43,206 nucleotides of DNA from Opitutaceae bacterium (GCA_016795565.1 JAEUGW010000018.1:1-43206), one strand, 5' to 3'. Positions 34,068 through 42,708 are shown, counted from the stretch's first letter. Translations and numbers: made by a program. Notes: generated by a model from the sequence alone, not told the origin.

Positions 34068-34817
34068 ATGATCCTCCTCGGCGTCAACATTGACCATGCT
34101 GCCACGTTGCGCCAGGCCCGCTACCGCTCGGCCGGGGTCACCCATGGCGGGGCCGTCGAGCCCGATCCGGTCGAACTGGCCTTCCGCTGCGAAAAGGCCG
34201 GCGCCGACGGTATCACGGTGCACCTGCGCGAGGATCGGCGCCACATCCAGGACGAGGACGTCCTGCGCCTGGGCCGGTCAAAAATCACCCGCCTCAACCT
34301 CGAGATGGCCTGCACGCCGGCGATGATGGAATTCGCCCTCAAACTGAAGCCGCATTCGGTCTGCCTCGTGCCGGAGAGCCGCGAGGAGATCACCACCGAG
34401 GGCGGGCTCGACGTTGTGAAGCACCGCGACAAGGTCGCCCGCGTGACCGACGCCATGAACGCCGCCGGCATCAAGACCAGCCTCTTCATCGACCCGGAGC
34501 CCGCGCAGATTGAGATGTCGGCCCGTTTGGCGGCACCGTGGGTGGAATTGCACACCGGGGCCTACGCCAACGCCTATTATGCGGATGGCCGGTCTGCGGA
34601 GTTCGCCCGCCTCGTCGCCGGGGCGCAGCTCGCGCACGCCGCCGGACTGGTCGTCAACGCGGGCCATGGCATCAACTACACCAACATCGCGGAAGTCCGC
34701 ACCATCCCGCATCTCCACGAGCTCAACATCGGCCACAGCATCCTCAGCCGCGCCCTGACCACCGGCATCGACGAGGCCGTGCGCACGATGAAGGCGCTGA
34801 TGAACGCGCCGCAGTAG
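34068..34817 (+). CDS. pdxJ: Pyridoxine 5'-phosphate synthase
   Basis: Last step of DXP-dependent vitamin B6 synthesis, joining 3-amino-2-oxopropyl phosphate and DXP. 249 residues (E. coli 243). The start at 34068 gives the family N-terminus MILLGVNIDHAATLRQARY. Other signatures are GADGITVHLREDRRHI, PESREEITTEGGLDV, VELHTGAYA and VVNAGHGINY...LNIGHSIL. Its TAG stop lies inside the first unit of the following palindrome. Downstream is acpS, a common pairing. Confidence 0.97.
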   Translation: MILLGVNIDHAATLRQARYRSAGVTHGGAVEPDPVELAFRCEKAGADGITVHLREDRRHIQDEDVLRLGRSKITRLNLEMACTPAMMEFALKLKPHSVCLVPESREEITTEGGLDVVKHRDKVARVTDAMNAAGIKTSLFIDPEPAQIEMSARLAAPWVELHTGAYANAYYADGRSAEFARLVAGAQLAHAAGLVVNAGHGINYTNIAEVRTIPHLHELNIGHSILSRALTTGIDEAVRTMKALMNAPQ

Positions 34818-34914
34818 CGGGCATCGATCAGCGGGCATTGGGCATGGCCAAGCACCTGAAACCAATGAACCCGCTGAATTTCTACTCGCTACCCGCTACT
34901 CGCTGCCCGCTACT
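34813..34914. repeat. Periodic palindrome, 7-bp unit AGTAGCG (copy 1)
   Basis: Left arm 34813-34847 reads AGTAGCG, GGCATCG, ATCAGCG, GGCATTG, GGCATGG. The inverted right arm (34881-34914) reads AGTAGCG, GGCAGCG, AGTAGCG, GGTAGCG, AGTAGA on the minus strand. About 22 of 28 positions pair. It spans the gap from the pdxJ stop to just before acpS. The same unit recurs at 40699-40784. Confidence 0.75.
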
Positions 34915-34920
34915 TTCCCC

Positions 34921-35325
34921 ATGATCTCCCTCCCTCCCGGCGGCGTCCTGATCGGCCTCGGCTGCGACCTCATCGAGACCGAGCGCATCAAGAAGGTGCT
35001 CGAGAAGCACGGCGACCGCTTCCTCAAGCGCGTCTTCACCGACGAGGAGCGGGCCTATTGCGACAGCCTGAAATACTCGCACAAGCACTATGCCGCCCGC
35101 TGGGCCGCCAAGGAGGCGGTCTCGAAGTGTTTCACGACCGGCATCGGCGAGCACCTCGACTGGACCTCCGTCTCCGTTTACCACGGCAGCCGCAAGGAGC
35201 CGCTCGTCCGCCTCGACGCCAAGGCCGCAGCGCTGCTTGCCCAGGTCGGCGCCACGCACGTCTGGCTGTCGCTCTCGCACATCGACAGTCACGCGATGGC
35301 CGTCGCGGCGCTGGTGAAACACTAG
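34921..35325 (+). CDS. acpS: Holo-[acyl-carrier-protein] synthase
   Basis: Transfers 4'-phosphopantetheine from CoA to acyl carrier protein. 134 residues (E. coli 126). It has the metal-binding N-terminal GLGCDLIETERIKKVLEKHG, RFLKRVFTDEERAYC and the conserved WAAKEAVSKCF. The C-terminus WLSLSHIDSHAMAVAALV is typical. The start follows directly after a palindromic repeat. The NAD(P)HX repair gene follows after 10 bp, an arrangement seen in many bacteria. Confidence 0.96.
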   Translation: MISLPPGGVLIGLGCDLIETERIKKVLEKHGDRFLKRVFTDEERAYCDSLKYSHKHYAARWAAKEAVSKCFTTGIGEHLDWTSVSVYHGSRKEPLVRLDAKAAALLAQVGATHVWLSLSHIDSHAMAVAALVKH

Positions 35326-35335
35326 GAGCCCGGTC

Positions 35336-36874
35336 ATGGAGCGCGTGCCGTCCCACCCGGTTCTCACGTGCACCGAAGCCCGCGCTTGGGAGAAAGCCTG
35401 CTTGGCGGACGAGGCGCAGGAATGGACGGCCATGCAGGCGGCCGGCACCCAATTGGCCGACGCCGTCCTTGATGATTTCAAGGAGATCGGCGGGTTTCCG
35501 GCCGACGGGCGGATTCTCGTGCTGGCCGGCAAGGGGCACAATGGCGGCGATGCGCTGCTGGCGACGCGGGCCATCCTCCGGGCGCATCGTCGCGCGGAGG
35601 CCGTGGTGATGCTGGCTTTCGGGGCGGGGGAGTTGCGCCCGCTGGCGGGCCGGGCGCTTGATTGGCTCCGCAGGGAGGAGGCCTCGCGGGTGCGGATTGT
35701 CCCGGAGGAAACCGCGCTGGCCGCCGATCGACAATATGCCCTCTGCCTTGACGGTATTTTCGGCTTCCAGTTCCGCGCCCCGATGGATCCGGACACGGCG
35801 CAGTTGATCGCGCGGGTCAACATGCACAAGGGCATCCGCCTCCGTGCCGCCGTGGATCTGCCGAGCGGCCTCGGCGAGGCGAGCGCACCGGTCCCCTTCC
35901 GCGCCGACTTCACGTATGCGACCGGCAGCGTGAAACATCCGGTGCTGTCGCCGCGCCATGCCGGCGTGGTGGGCCGGCTGCGTTACGTGGACATCGGCTT
36001 GCTGCGGGAGGACTCGGTGCCCGATGCCACCGAGCGGATGCTGCGGCCTTCGCTGCTGGAACCCCTCGCCGGGCTGCGCGCCGCCCAGTCGGACAAGCGC
36101 ACCTTCGGCCACCTGCTGCTGGCCGGCGGCTCGCGCAGTTATCCGGGCGCGGTGGTGCTGGCCGCGCGGGCGGCCTTGCGCAGCGGCGCCGGGCTGGTCA
36201 CGGCGTTCGTGCCGGAGGCCCTGGCTCCGGAATATGCCGCGCGCCATCCGGAGGTGATGTGGGTGGGCTGCCCGGTGACAGCGCAGGGCGGGCTCGCCGC
36301 CGGGACGGCGGAGCTGGTGCGGGCCCGCTCGGCGAAAGCCACCGCCCTGTTGATCGGCCCGGGGCTGGGCGCTGAGGCGGAAACGGTGGCGCTGGCCGCG
36401 CAACTGGCGGAGGAAGCGGCGGTGCCGCTCGTGCTCGATGCCGATGCGCTGCGACCCGGAGTGGTGGCGCGCGTTCTCGGCAAGCCTTTCATCGGCACGC
36501 CGCACGCCGGGGAATTCGAGCGGATCGCACCGGCGCTTTTCACCGACGACAAGTTCTCTGCCTCGCAGGGGGTGCTGGTGTTGAAGGGGCCGCTGACCCG
36601 CGTGACCGACGGGAAGACGATTTATCACAGCGCATTCGGCGGCCCGGTGCTGGCTCGGGGCGGCAGTGGAGATATCCTGGCGGGGCTGATCGGCGGGCTG
36701 CTGGCGCAATCGCCGGCGGATCCCGGCCTGGCGGCATGCCGCGGGGTGGTCTGGCACGGCCGGGCGGCCGATTTGTTGGCTCGCCGCCGCGGGCAGGTGG
36801 CCGTAGAGACGAGCGAGATTCTGGAACATCTCGGCCCCGCGCTCAAATCCACGCCATGCCAGACACTTCCCTAA
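35336..36874 (+). CDS. nnr: Bifunctional NAD(P)H-hydrate epimerase / dehydratase
   Basis: Repairs damaged NAD(P)H hydrates. 512 residues in two domains. The N-terminal YjeF_N epimerase domain (about 1-220) has LAGKGHNGGDALL. The C-terminal ADP-dependent dehydratase domain (about 235-505) has FGHLLLAGGSRSYPGA, FIGTPHAGEFERI, VLKGPLTRV and the nucleotide-binding ARGGSGDILAGLIGGLLAQ. The epimerase catalytic Asp in LDGIFGFQFR appears kept. The last 19 bases overlap dprA in another frame. Confidence 0.93.
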   Translation: MERVPSHPVLTCTEARAWEKACLADEAQEWTAMQAAGTQLADAVLDDFKEIGGFPADGRILVLAGKGHNGGDALLATRAILRAHRRAEAVVMLAFGAGELRPLAGRALDWLRREEASRVRIVPEETALAADRQYALCLDGIFGFQFRAPMDPDTAQLIARVNMHKGIRLRAAVDLPSGLGEASAPVPFRADFTYATGSVKHPVLSPRHAGVVGRLRYVDIGLLREDSVPDATERMLRPSLLEPLAGLRAAQSDKRTFGHLLLAGGSRSYPGAVVLAARAALRSGAGLVTAFVPEALAPEYAARHPEVMWVGCPVTAQGGLAAGTAELVRARSAKATALLIGPGLGAEAETVALAAQLAEEAAVPLVLDADALRPGVVARVLGKPFIGTPHAGEFERIAPALFTDDKFSASQGVLVLKGPLTRVTDGKTIYHSAFGGPVLARGGSGDILAGLIGGLLAQSPADPGLAACRGVVWHGRAADLLARRRGQVAVETSEILEHLGPALKSTPCQTLP

Positions 36875-37989
36875 CCGAGCGCCAGGCGTTCATGGTTCTG
36901 AACGACCTGCCCAACATCGGGCCGGTCTCGCTCAACCGCCTGCTCGCCGAGTTCCAGGGCGACCCCTGCGCCATTCTCGGCGCGGACCGCCGCCGACTTG
37001 AGCGCGTCAAGGGCGTCGGCCCCGAGACCTCCGCCGCAGTGGTGAACTGGCGCACGCATTTCGACCTGGCGCGCGAGGAGGAGCGTCTGGCACAGGCCGG
37101 CGCGACCTTCATCACGGTGCGCGACGAGGGTTATCCGAAACTGCTCAAGGAAATCCACGACCCGCCGATCGGGCTCTATCGGAAGGGCGATTATTTGTTC
37201 GGCCAGCCGTGCATCGCGGTGGTCGGCAGTCGGCGCACGACGCTCTATGGCCAGTCCGTCGCCAAGAAACTCGGTGCCGACCTCGCGCGCCTCGGTTTCT
37301 GCGTGGTGAGCGGGCTGGCGCGCGGCATTGACACCGCCGCGCACGAAGGCGCGCTGTCGGTGGGTGGAAAGACCGCCGCCGTGCTCGGCTGCGGCATCGA
37401 CATTGTGTATCCGCCGGAAAACCTCGGCCTCTACCGCCGCATCACCGAGACCGGCGCGGTGCTCTCCGAGTTTCCCTTCGGCCGGAAGGCGGACAAGCAG
37501 ACCTTCCCCATGCGCAACCGGGTGGTCTCCGGAATCTGCGAGGCCGTGGTGGTGGTGGAGAGCGACGTGTCGGGCGGGGCAATGATCACGGCGCGCTTCG
37601 CCGGCGAGCAGGGTCGGCTGATCTACGCCGTGCCCGGCCGCATTGACCAGCCGAGCAGCGCGGGCTGCCATCAACTCATCCGCGACGGCGCCACGCTGTT
37701 CACCAGCGTGGACGACATCCTCAACGAGCTGAACTACCTCGACGGCCTGCGCCCGCAGGCCATCACGACCGAGGGGCAGGTGGGGTTGCTGGAGCAGCTC
37801 TTGCCGCAGCTCGACGCGGGCGAGCAGCGCGTCATCGCGGCTTTTGCCGGCGGGGCCATCATGAGCATCGATGCCTTGATCTCCAGCACCAGCCTCAGTT
37901 CGCCCGAGGTGTCGGCGGCGCTCATGGGCTTGGAGCTGAAAAAGCTCGTGCAGAAGCGCGCCGACGGCACGTTTGAGGCGCGGGCATAG
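36856..37989 (+). CDS. dprA: DNA-processing protein DprA
   Basis: Loads RecA on incoming single-stranded DNA during natural transformation. 377 residues from the ATG at 36856 (MPDTSLTERQAFMVLNDLP), a start overlapping the nnr 3' end by 19 bases. An N-terminal helix-hairpin-helix-like region (RLERVKGVGPETSAAVV) precedes the Rossmann-like core with IAVVGSRRTTLYG, SGLARGIDTAAHEGAL, YPPENLGLY, FPMRNRVVSGI and GGAMITARFA. The C-terminal winged-helix segment (about residues 310-377) is present. Suggests competence machinery elsewhere in the genome. Confidence 0.95.
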   Translation: MPDTSLTERQAFMVLNDLPNIGPVSLNRLLAEFQGDPCAILGADRRRLERVKGVGPETSAAVVNWRTHFDLAREEERLAQAGATFITVRDEGYPKLLKEIHDPPIGLYRKGDYLFGQPCIAVVGSRRTTLYGQSVAKKLGADLARLGFCVVSGLARGIDTAAHEGALSVGGKTAAVLGCGIDIVYPPENLGLYRRITETGAVLSEFPFGRKADKQTFPMRNRVVSGICEAVVVVESDVSGGAMITARFAGEQGRLIYAVPGRIDQPSSAGCHQLIRDGATLFTSVDDILNELNYLDGLRPQAITTEGQVGLLEQLLPQLDAGEQRVIAAFAGGAIMSIDALISSTSLSSPEVSAALMGLELKKLVQKRADGTFEARA

Positions 37990-38003
37990 CCTCAGGGCTC
38001 TTA

Positions 38004-38074
38004 AACGCGGAGCGCGCAGAGATCGCGGAGGAGAGGATGCGTTTATACTCCGCGCCCTTCGCGTTCACCGCGTT
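38004..38074. repeat. Periodic palindrome, 9-bp unit AACGCGGAG
   Basis: The left arm holds three units (AACGCGGAG 38004, CGCGCAGAG 38013, ATCGCGGAG 38022). The inverted right arm holds three (38048-38074: GGCGCGGAG, AACGCGAAG, AACGCGGTG on the minus strand). The register is 9 bp and the loop 17 nt. It lies between dprA and the S9 peptidase gene. Confidence 0.75.
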
Positions 38075-38160
38075 AAAATGATCTGTCCCAGGTGTTGTCC
38101 GGTCTCGTCACTTTCACCTTTCCACCCTCCCGGCCCGGCATAGCGTTGCCGCATCCCCCT

Positions 38161-40263
38161 ATGAAGCTACCCCGCCTGTTCCTTGCCTTGTTGTCGCTGC
38201 TGGCCGTCGCGGCCGGCGTTGCTCGGGCCGCCGAGGCCCCCGTCAAGAAAGCCATCACCCACGAGGATGTTTGGCTCATGAAACGCCTCGGCACGCCCGT
38301 GCCCAGTCCCGATGGCAAGTGGGTCGTCTATGCCGTCACCGACCCGGCCTACGATGCCAAGGATGTCTCCACTGACCTCTGGCTCAAGTCGCTGACGGAC
38401 GGCACGCCGGCGCGCCGCATCACCTTCAGCAAGCCCGGCGAGGGCGGCGCGGCCTGGTCGCCGGACAGCCGCAAGCTCGCCTTCACCGCCAAGCGCGACG
38501 GTGACGAGGTTGCCCAAGTTTACGTGCTCGATCTCGCCGCCGGCGGCGAGGCGGAGCGCATCACGTCCCTTTCCACCGGGGCCGGCGCCCCCAAATGGAG
38601 CCCCGACGGCAGCAAGCTGCTGTTCTCCAGCTCGGTTTATCCCGGGGCCACGGACGACGAGGCCAACAAGAAGGCGGCCAAGGAGGCCAAGGACCGCAAA
38701 TACAACGCCCGGGCCTACGAGACCTTCCCGCCGCGCATCTGGATGACGTGGCTCGACGAGAAGCGTGCACACCTGTTCGTGCAGGAAGCCAGGGCCGGGG
38801 CGGTCGCCCGCGACCTGCTGGCCGGCACCAAGCTGGCCGCGACGCCCGGATTCGGCGGACCGAATGGCAACAGCGGCGAAAGCATCAGCGGGGAATGGAC
38901 GCCGGACGGCACGGCCATCGTGTTCACCGGGGTGATGAACCGCCATGACGGAGCCTTCGCCAATGTGAACACACAGATCTTCTCGGTGCCCGCGGCCGGC
39001 GGCGAGCCGGTGCGCCTGACCAACGACACGCACAGCTACGGCTCGCTGTCGTTTTCGCCTGACGGCAAGACGCTGCTTTGCGCCTATTCCGCCGAGGAGG
39101 CGGGCAAGATCTATGACCTCACCCGCTTGGCGAGCTTTCCCTGGCCGCTCACGGGCAAGCCGAAGATCCTGACCGCGAATCTTGACCGCGCGGTGTCGGG
39201 CTTCGCCACACCCGAGGGCTCGGACCGCATCTATTTCACCTACGAGCACGCCGGGCTGGAGAAACTCTATTCGGTTTCCTACGCCGGCAACGACGTGCGC
39301 GACGAGCCGTCGCCCGCGACCGGCACTATCAGCGGCCTGAACGCCGGTGGCCGGGCTCTGACCGGCCTGTGGGAGACCACGACCAACCCGCAGGAGGTTT
39401 ACTCCTTCCACGGCGCACCGAAGCGCCTAACCTCGATCAACACGGAGAAGGCCGCGACCATCGACTGGCTGCCGGTCGAGCATTTCTGGTTCAAGAGCGC
39501 CAAGGGCCGCGACATCCACAGCATGATCGTGAAGCCCGCCGGCTTTGACCGGGCGAAGAAGTATCCGCTTTTCACCGTCATCCACGGCGGCGCGGCCAGC
39601 ATGTGGCATGACGCCTTTGTGCTCCGCTGGAACTACGATCTGCTGGCCAAGCCGGGCTACGTCATCCTGCTGACCGACTACACCGGCTCGACCGGCTACG
39701 GCGAGCAATTCGCCCGCAACATCCAGTTCGATCCCCTCAAGACGCCGGCCGACGAGGTCAACCAGGCGGTGGACGAGGCGATCAGGAAATACCCCTTCAT
39801 CGACGGCACGCGCCTTGCGGCCGGCGGCGCCAGCTACGGCGGCCACCTGTCGAACTGGCTGCAGGCCACGACCACGCGCTACAAGGCGATCGTCTCCCAC
39901 GCGGGCGAGGCCGACCTCATCATGCAGTGGGGCACGAGCGACAGCGTGCTCGGCCGCGAGGTCAATGCCGGCGGCCCCATCTGGGGTGACAGTCCTGTCT
40001 GGCGCGAGCAGAGCCCGGCCCTTCAGGCCGGCAACCACGCGAAAGGCACGGGCTTCACGACCCCCATCCTTATCACGGTGGGTGAGCTCGATTACCGCGT
40101 GCCGGTAAACAACGCCTACATGTGGTTCACGCTGAACCAGCGCCTGCAGGTGCCGAGCAAGCTGCTCGTGTTCCCCGAGGCCGGCCACTGGATCCTGCGC
40201 GGCGAGGACAGCCGCTACTTCTACAGCGAGGTCCACGCCTGGCTGGGAAAATACCTGCGTTAA
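38161..40263 (+). CDS. Exported S9 family peptidase (prolyl oligopeptidase-type)
   Basis: 700 residues from the ATG at 38161, giving a signal peptide (MKLPRLFLALLSLLAVAAGVARA). The middle is a beta-propeller with WD40-like/TolB-type repeats (VPSPDGKWVVY, WSPDSRKLAF, WSPDGSKLLF, FSPDGKTLL). The C-terminal alpha/beta-hydrolase domain has the nucleophile Ser558 in GGASYGGH, Asp644 in GELDYRVP and His676 in EAGHW. It probably degrades peptides in the periplasm or outside the cell; acylaminoacyl- and dipeptidyl-peptidases are close alternatives. Confidence 0.93.
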   Translation: MKLPRLFLALLSLLAVAAGVARAAEAPVKKAITHEDVWLMKRLGTPVPSPDGKWVVYAVTDPAYDAKDVSTDLWLKSLTDGTPARRITFSKPGEGGAAWSPDSRKLAFTAKRDGDEVAQVYVLDLAAGGEAERITSLSTGAGAPKWSPDGSKLLFSSSVYPGATDDEANKKAAKEAKDRKYNARAYETFPPRIWMTWLDEKRAHLFVQEARAGAVARDLLAGTKLAATPGFGGPNGNSGESISGEWTPDGTAIVFTGVMNRHDGAFANVNTQIFSVPAAGGEPVRLTNDTHSYGSLSFSPDGKTLLCAYSAEEAGKIYDLTRLASFPWPLTGKPKILTANLDRAVSGFATPEGSDRIYFTYEHAGLEKLYSVSYAGNDVRDEPSPATGTISGLNAGGRALTGLWETTTNPQEVYSFHGAPKRLTSINTEKAATIDWLPVEHFWFKSAKGRDIHSMIVKPAGFDRAKKYPLFTVIHGGAASMWHDAFVLRWNYDLLAKPGYVILLTDYTGSTGYGEQFARNIQFDPLKTPADEVNQAVDEAIRKYPFIDGTRLAAGGASYGGHLSNWLQATTTRYKAIVSHAGEADLIMQWGTSDSVLGREVNAGGPIWGDSPVWREQSPALQAGNHAKGTGFTTPILITVGELDYRVPVNNAYMWFTLNQRLQVPSKLLVFPEAGHWILRGEDSRYFYSEVHAWLGKYLR

Positions 40264-40353
40264 ATTACGAATGACGATTTACGAATTACGATTGCCAAGC
40301 CATCGCGGGAATCGAGGAACCAACGAAATTCGTAAATCTGAAATCGTAAATCT
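40264..40353. repeat. Periodic palindrome, 7-bp unit ATTTACG
   Basis: Left arm 40264-40293 reads ATTACGA, ATGACGA, TTTACGA, ATTACGA, TT. The inverted right arm 40326-40353 reads ATTTACG, ATTTCAG, ATTTACG, AATTT on the minus strand. The loop is 32 nt. It fills the gap between the convergent stops of the S9 peptidase and HIT genes, so it could serve as a two-way terminator, though no clean T tract is seen. Confidence 0.8.
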
Positions 40354-40355
40354 GC

Positions 40356-40694
40356 TCAGCCCGGCGGCCAGGCGAGCGGGCGCTTCCCCAGCAGATGCAC
40401 GTGCAGATGCGGCACGGTCTCGCCGCCGTCGCGCCCGTTGTTGATCACGAGCCGGTAGCCGCTTTCGAGCCCGAGCTTCTGCGCGAGGGCGGCGGCGGTG
40501 AGGAGGAGGTGGCCAAGGATCGGCTGGTCGGCGGCCGTGGCTTCGCCGACGCGGGGGATGAGCTTCTTCGGGATGACGAGCACATGGACCGGCGCCTGCG
40601 GGTTGATGTCGTGGATGGCGATGCAGTGCTCGTCCTCATGCGCCAGCATGGCCGGGATCTCGCGGTCGATGATCTTCTGGAAAATGGTCTTCAT
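40356..40694 (-). CDS. HIT family nucleotide-binding protein
   Basis: 112 residues on the minus strand from the ATG at 40694 (MKTIFQKIIDREIPAMLAHEDEHCIAIHDI). The histidine triad HLHVHLLG near the C-terminus and the segment PVHVLVIPKKLIPRV are diagnostic of HinT-type purine nucleotide phosphoramidases. An in-frame TTG one codon earlier is less likely to be the start. Last gene of a minus-strand run; a palindrome separates it from the unknown upstream gene. Confidence 0.94.
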   Translation of the reverse strand: MKTIFQKIIDREIPAMLAHEDEHCIAIHDINPQAPVHVLVIPKKLIPRVGEATAADQPILGHLLLTAAALAQKLGLESGYRLVINNGRDGGETVPHLHVHLLGKRPLAWPPG

Positions 40695-40698
40695 CAAA

Positions 40699-40784
40699 AG
40701 TAGCGAGCAGCGAGTAGTGGGTAGCGAGTAGATTTGCTGGCGGTGCGTGATGCTCGCTACTCGCTAGTCACTACTCGCTACTAC
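40699..40784. repeat. Periodic palindrome, 7-bp unit AGTAGCG (copy 2)
   Basis: Left arm from 40699: AGTAGCG, AGCAGCG, AGTAGTG, GGTAGCG, AGTAG. The inverted right arm (40752-40784) reads AGTAGCG, AGTAGTG, ACTAGCG, AGTAGCG on the minus strand. About 23 of 28 positions pair and the loop is about 20 nt. It overlaps the stop codon of the adjacent minus-strand gene. Confidence 0.82.
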
Positions 40785-41257
40785 AAGAAAAGCAGGTTCA
40801 TGTTCGCGTCGCGGCGGGAGCGGGCGGCGGCGAGGTCGCGGATGAAATTCAGCGCATCGTCGTAGTCGCGGCGACGGCGCTCAGTCCAGCGCTTGGCCTC
40901 GGGGCAATGCGCGGCGCGGAGATTGGTGACGAGCAGCGTGGATTCGGGGTAGGCGGCGAGTTGCTTCAGACCCTGCATCACGCCGGCGCGGGCGAAGAGC
41001 GGCGAGGCGCCGGCATCATCAGCGGAAGCATCCCAGTGGAAGAAGCCGTGGGCGGGCTGGGCGGAGCAGAGGCGGGCGAAAAGGGCGGCGGCGGCGTTGA
41101 CGAAGGCCGGGTCGCTGGGGGCGCGCTCCTCGGCTTCGGGGAGGCTGCTGGTGATGGCCGCGTCGATCTGCTGGGCCAGGTAGAGGTCGTGCCCGGTCAG
41201 CGGGGCGAACAGCGCGTTGAGGAAGTGGAGCCGGCGCAGTGAGGGTGAGCGCGTCAT
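40781..41257 (-). CDS. Conserved-looking protein of unknown function
   Basis: 158 residues, minus strand. No family recognised. It is Ala/Leu/Arg-rich and predicted helical, with no signal peptide or membrane segment. Notable stretches are RRLHFLNALFAPLTGHDLYLAQQIDAAI and TERRRRDYDDALNFIRDLAA. Its start overlaps the nrdR stop (ATGA at 41257-41254), so it is translationally coupled to nrdR. Its stop lies in a palindromic repeat. Confidence 0.7.
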   Translation of the reverse strand: MTRSPSLRRLHFLNALFAPLTGHDLYLAQQIDAAITSSLPEAEERAPSDPAFVNAAAALFARLCSAQPAHGFFHWDASADDAGASPLFARAGVMQGLKQLAAYPESTLLVTNLRAAHCPEAKRWTERRRRDYDDALNFIRDLAAARSRRDANMNLLFL

Positions 41258-41736
41258 TTCTTGGGCTTCGATGTATCGGGCGCGCGGCGTGGTGCAAGAC
41301 TGCTGATTTCCTCGACGAATTCCGAGACGTCACGGAACTCCTTGTAAACGGAGGCGAAGCGGACGTAGGCGACCTGGTCCATCTTGCGGAGGCGCTGCAT
41401 GACGTGCTCGCCGACGGCGGAGGTGGGGACCTGGCTTTCGTAGAGGGCCTCGACGGCGTCGATCACGTCCTCGATGAGCATCGTGATCTGCTCGTTGTCG
41501 ATCGGGCGTTTGTGGCAGGCGGCGCGGACGGCGCGGAGGAGCTTCTCCCGGTCGAAGGGCTCCTGGCGGCCGTCGCGCTTGACGATGACCATGCTGTCGC
41601 GGACGAGCGTCTCGGAGGTGGTGAAGCGGTGGCCGCACTCGAGGCATTCGCGGCGCCGGCGGGTGTTGTTGCCGTCGCGGGCGATGCGCGAGTCGATCAC
41701 CTTGTCTTCAATGGATGTGCACTTAGGGCAGCGCAT
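41254..41736 (-). CDS. nrdR: Transcriptional repressor NrdR
   Basis: ATP/dATP-sensing repressor of ribonucleotide reductase genes. 160 residues. The N-terminal zinc ribbon has CPKC and CLEC with GHRFTTSE. An ATP-cone domain follows (VIVKRDGRQEPFDREKLLRAVRAACHKRPI...VGEHVMQRLRKMDQVAYVRFASVYKEFRDVSEF). The C-terminal tail is a short Pro/Lys extension. It lies downstream of trpG and is coupled to the unknown gene after it. Confidence 0.97.
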   Translation of the reverse strand: MRCPKCTSIEDKVIDSRIARDGNNTRRRRECLECGHRFTTSETLVRDSMVIVKRDGRQEPFDREKLLRAVRAACHKRPIDNEQITMLIEDVIDAVEALYESQVPTSAVGEHVMQRLRKMDQVAYVRFASVYKEFRDVSEFVEEISSLAPRRAPDTSKPKK

Positions 41737-41753
41737 GAGGAATTAGTATTGGT

Positions 41754-41830
41754 CACCACGAAATACACTAAAGACACGAAAGGAAGCGGTCACGGATTTG
41801 GTTTTGGTGTATTTCGTGTGTTTCGCGGTG
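41754..41830. repeat. Periodic palindrome, 9-bp unit ACACGAAAT
   Basis: Left arm 41754-41783 reads CACC, ACGAAAT, ACACTAAAG, ACACGAAAG. The inverted right arm 41800-41830 reads CACCGCGAAAC, ACACGAAAT, ACACCAAAA on the minus strand. About 24 of 30 positions pair; the loop is 16 nt. It lies between trpG and nrdR, two bases from the trpG stop. Confidence 0.82.
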
Positions 41831-41831
41831 C

Positions 41832-42398
41832 CTAGTTCAGACTCAGAAAATTCTGGAGGATCTTCATGCCACCCTCGGTGGCGATGGATTCGGGATGGAA
41901 CTGGACACCAAAGACCGGGAATTGTTTGTGCCGCAGGCCCATTATTTCGCCCTCGGCGGTTTCGGCGGTGATTTCGAGGCAGGCGGGGAAGCTCGAGCGC
42001 TCGACCAGCAGCGAATGGTAGCGGGTCGCCGTGAAGGGCGAGGGGAGTCCCTCGAAAATGTCGGTGTTGCGGTGGGTGATGGGCGAGAGTTTCCCGTGCA
42101 TCTGGCGCGGCGCGCGGATCACCTTGCCGCCGAAATGCTGGCCCATGGCCTGATGGCCGAGACAGACGCCCAGGATGGGCTTCTTGCCGGCAAAGGTCTT
42201 TATGATGTCGATACTTACACCGGCGTCCGAAGGAGTGCAGGGGCCCGGGGAGATGAGCACCCGATCTGGATTCAGCTTCACGGCCTCGGCCGGAGTCAGT
42301 TCGTCATTGCGGAAGATTCGCATGCTCACGCCCAGCTGGCCGAAGTATTGGACCAGGTTGAAGGTGAAAGAATCGTAGTTGTCGATGACTAGGAGCAC
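41832..42398 (-). CDS. trpG: Anthranilate / aminodeoxychorismate synthase glutaminase subunit
   Basis: Supplies ammonia from glutamine for anthranilate or p-aminobenzoate synthesis. 188 residues from a GTG on the minus strand ([23 protein letters not shown]). It has the oxyanion motif [12 protein letters not shown], the nucleophile [15 protein letters not shown] and the His-Glu motif [10 protein letters not shown]. No synthase subunit gene is adjacent, so whether it serves tryptophan (TrpG) or folate (PabA), or both, cannot be told. A weak TTGACC element lies upstream, but so close to the GTG that the leader would be very short. Confidence 0.92.
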   Translation of the reverse strand: MLLVIDNYDSFTFNLVQYFGQLGVSMRIFRNDELTPAEAVKLNPDRVLISPGPCTPSDAGVSIDIIKTFAGKKPILGVCLGHQAMGQHFGGKVIRAPRQMHGKLSPITHRNTDIFEGLPSPFTATRYHSLLVERSSFPACLEITAETAEGEIMGLRHKQFPVFGVQFHPESIATEGGMKILQNFLSLN

Positions 42399-42501
42399 GT
42401 TGTTTTACATGGTCTGTCGGCCGTTTCGGGTCAAGTTTCGCCGTGCATCGGTTGCCAAACAAACATTTGCCAGTCCCGCCCAAGGCGTATTCCGTAGCAC
42501 C

Positions 42502-42702
42502 ATGTCCACGGGTGCCGAACTCACCAAACTTCCAGTCGCCGACAAGCTCGCCCTCATCGACGCGTTATGGGCCTCCATCCCGGAGGCAGAGATCACGGCG
42601 AGTGATGCGCAATGGCAGGAGGCGCAATCCCGTTTGCGTGAACTGATGGCCAATCCTTCCCTCGGGCTGACCTACGAGCAACTCAAAGCCAGGCTCGGCT
42701 GA
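42502..42702 (+). CDS. Putative antitoxin, addiction module component family
   Basis: 66 residues from the ATG at 42502 (MSTGAELTKLPVADKLALIDALWASI). The pattern LxxxEKLxLIExLWxSI and C-terminal helical half with WQEAQSRLRELMANPSLGLTYEQLKARL is typical of the small antitoxin family often annotated as addiction module component. The open frame continues upstream, but without family resemblance. The toxin start follows after 6 bp. Confidence 0.8.
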   Translation: MSTGAELTKLPVADKLALIDALWASIPEAEITASDAQWQEAQSRLRELMANPSLGLTYEQLKARLG

Positions 42703-42708
42703 CACTCG

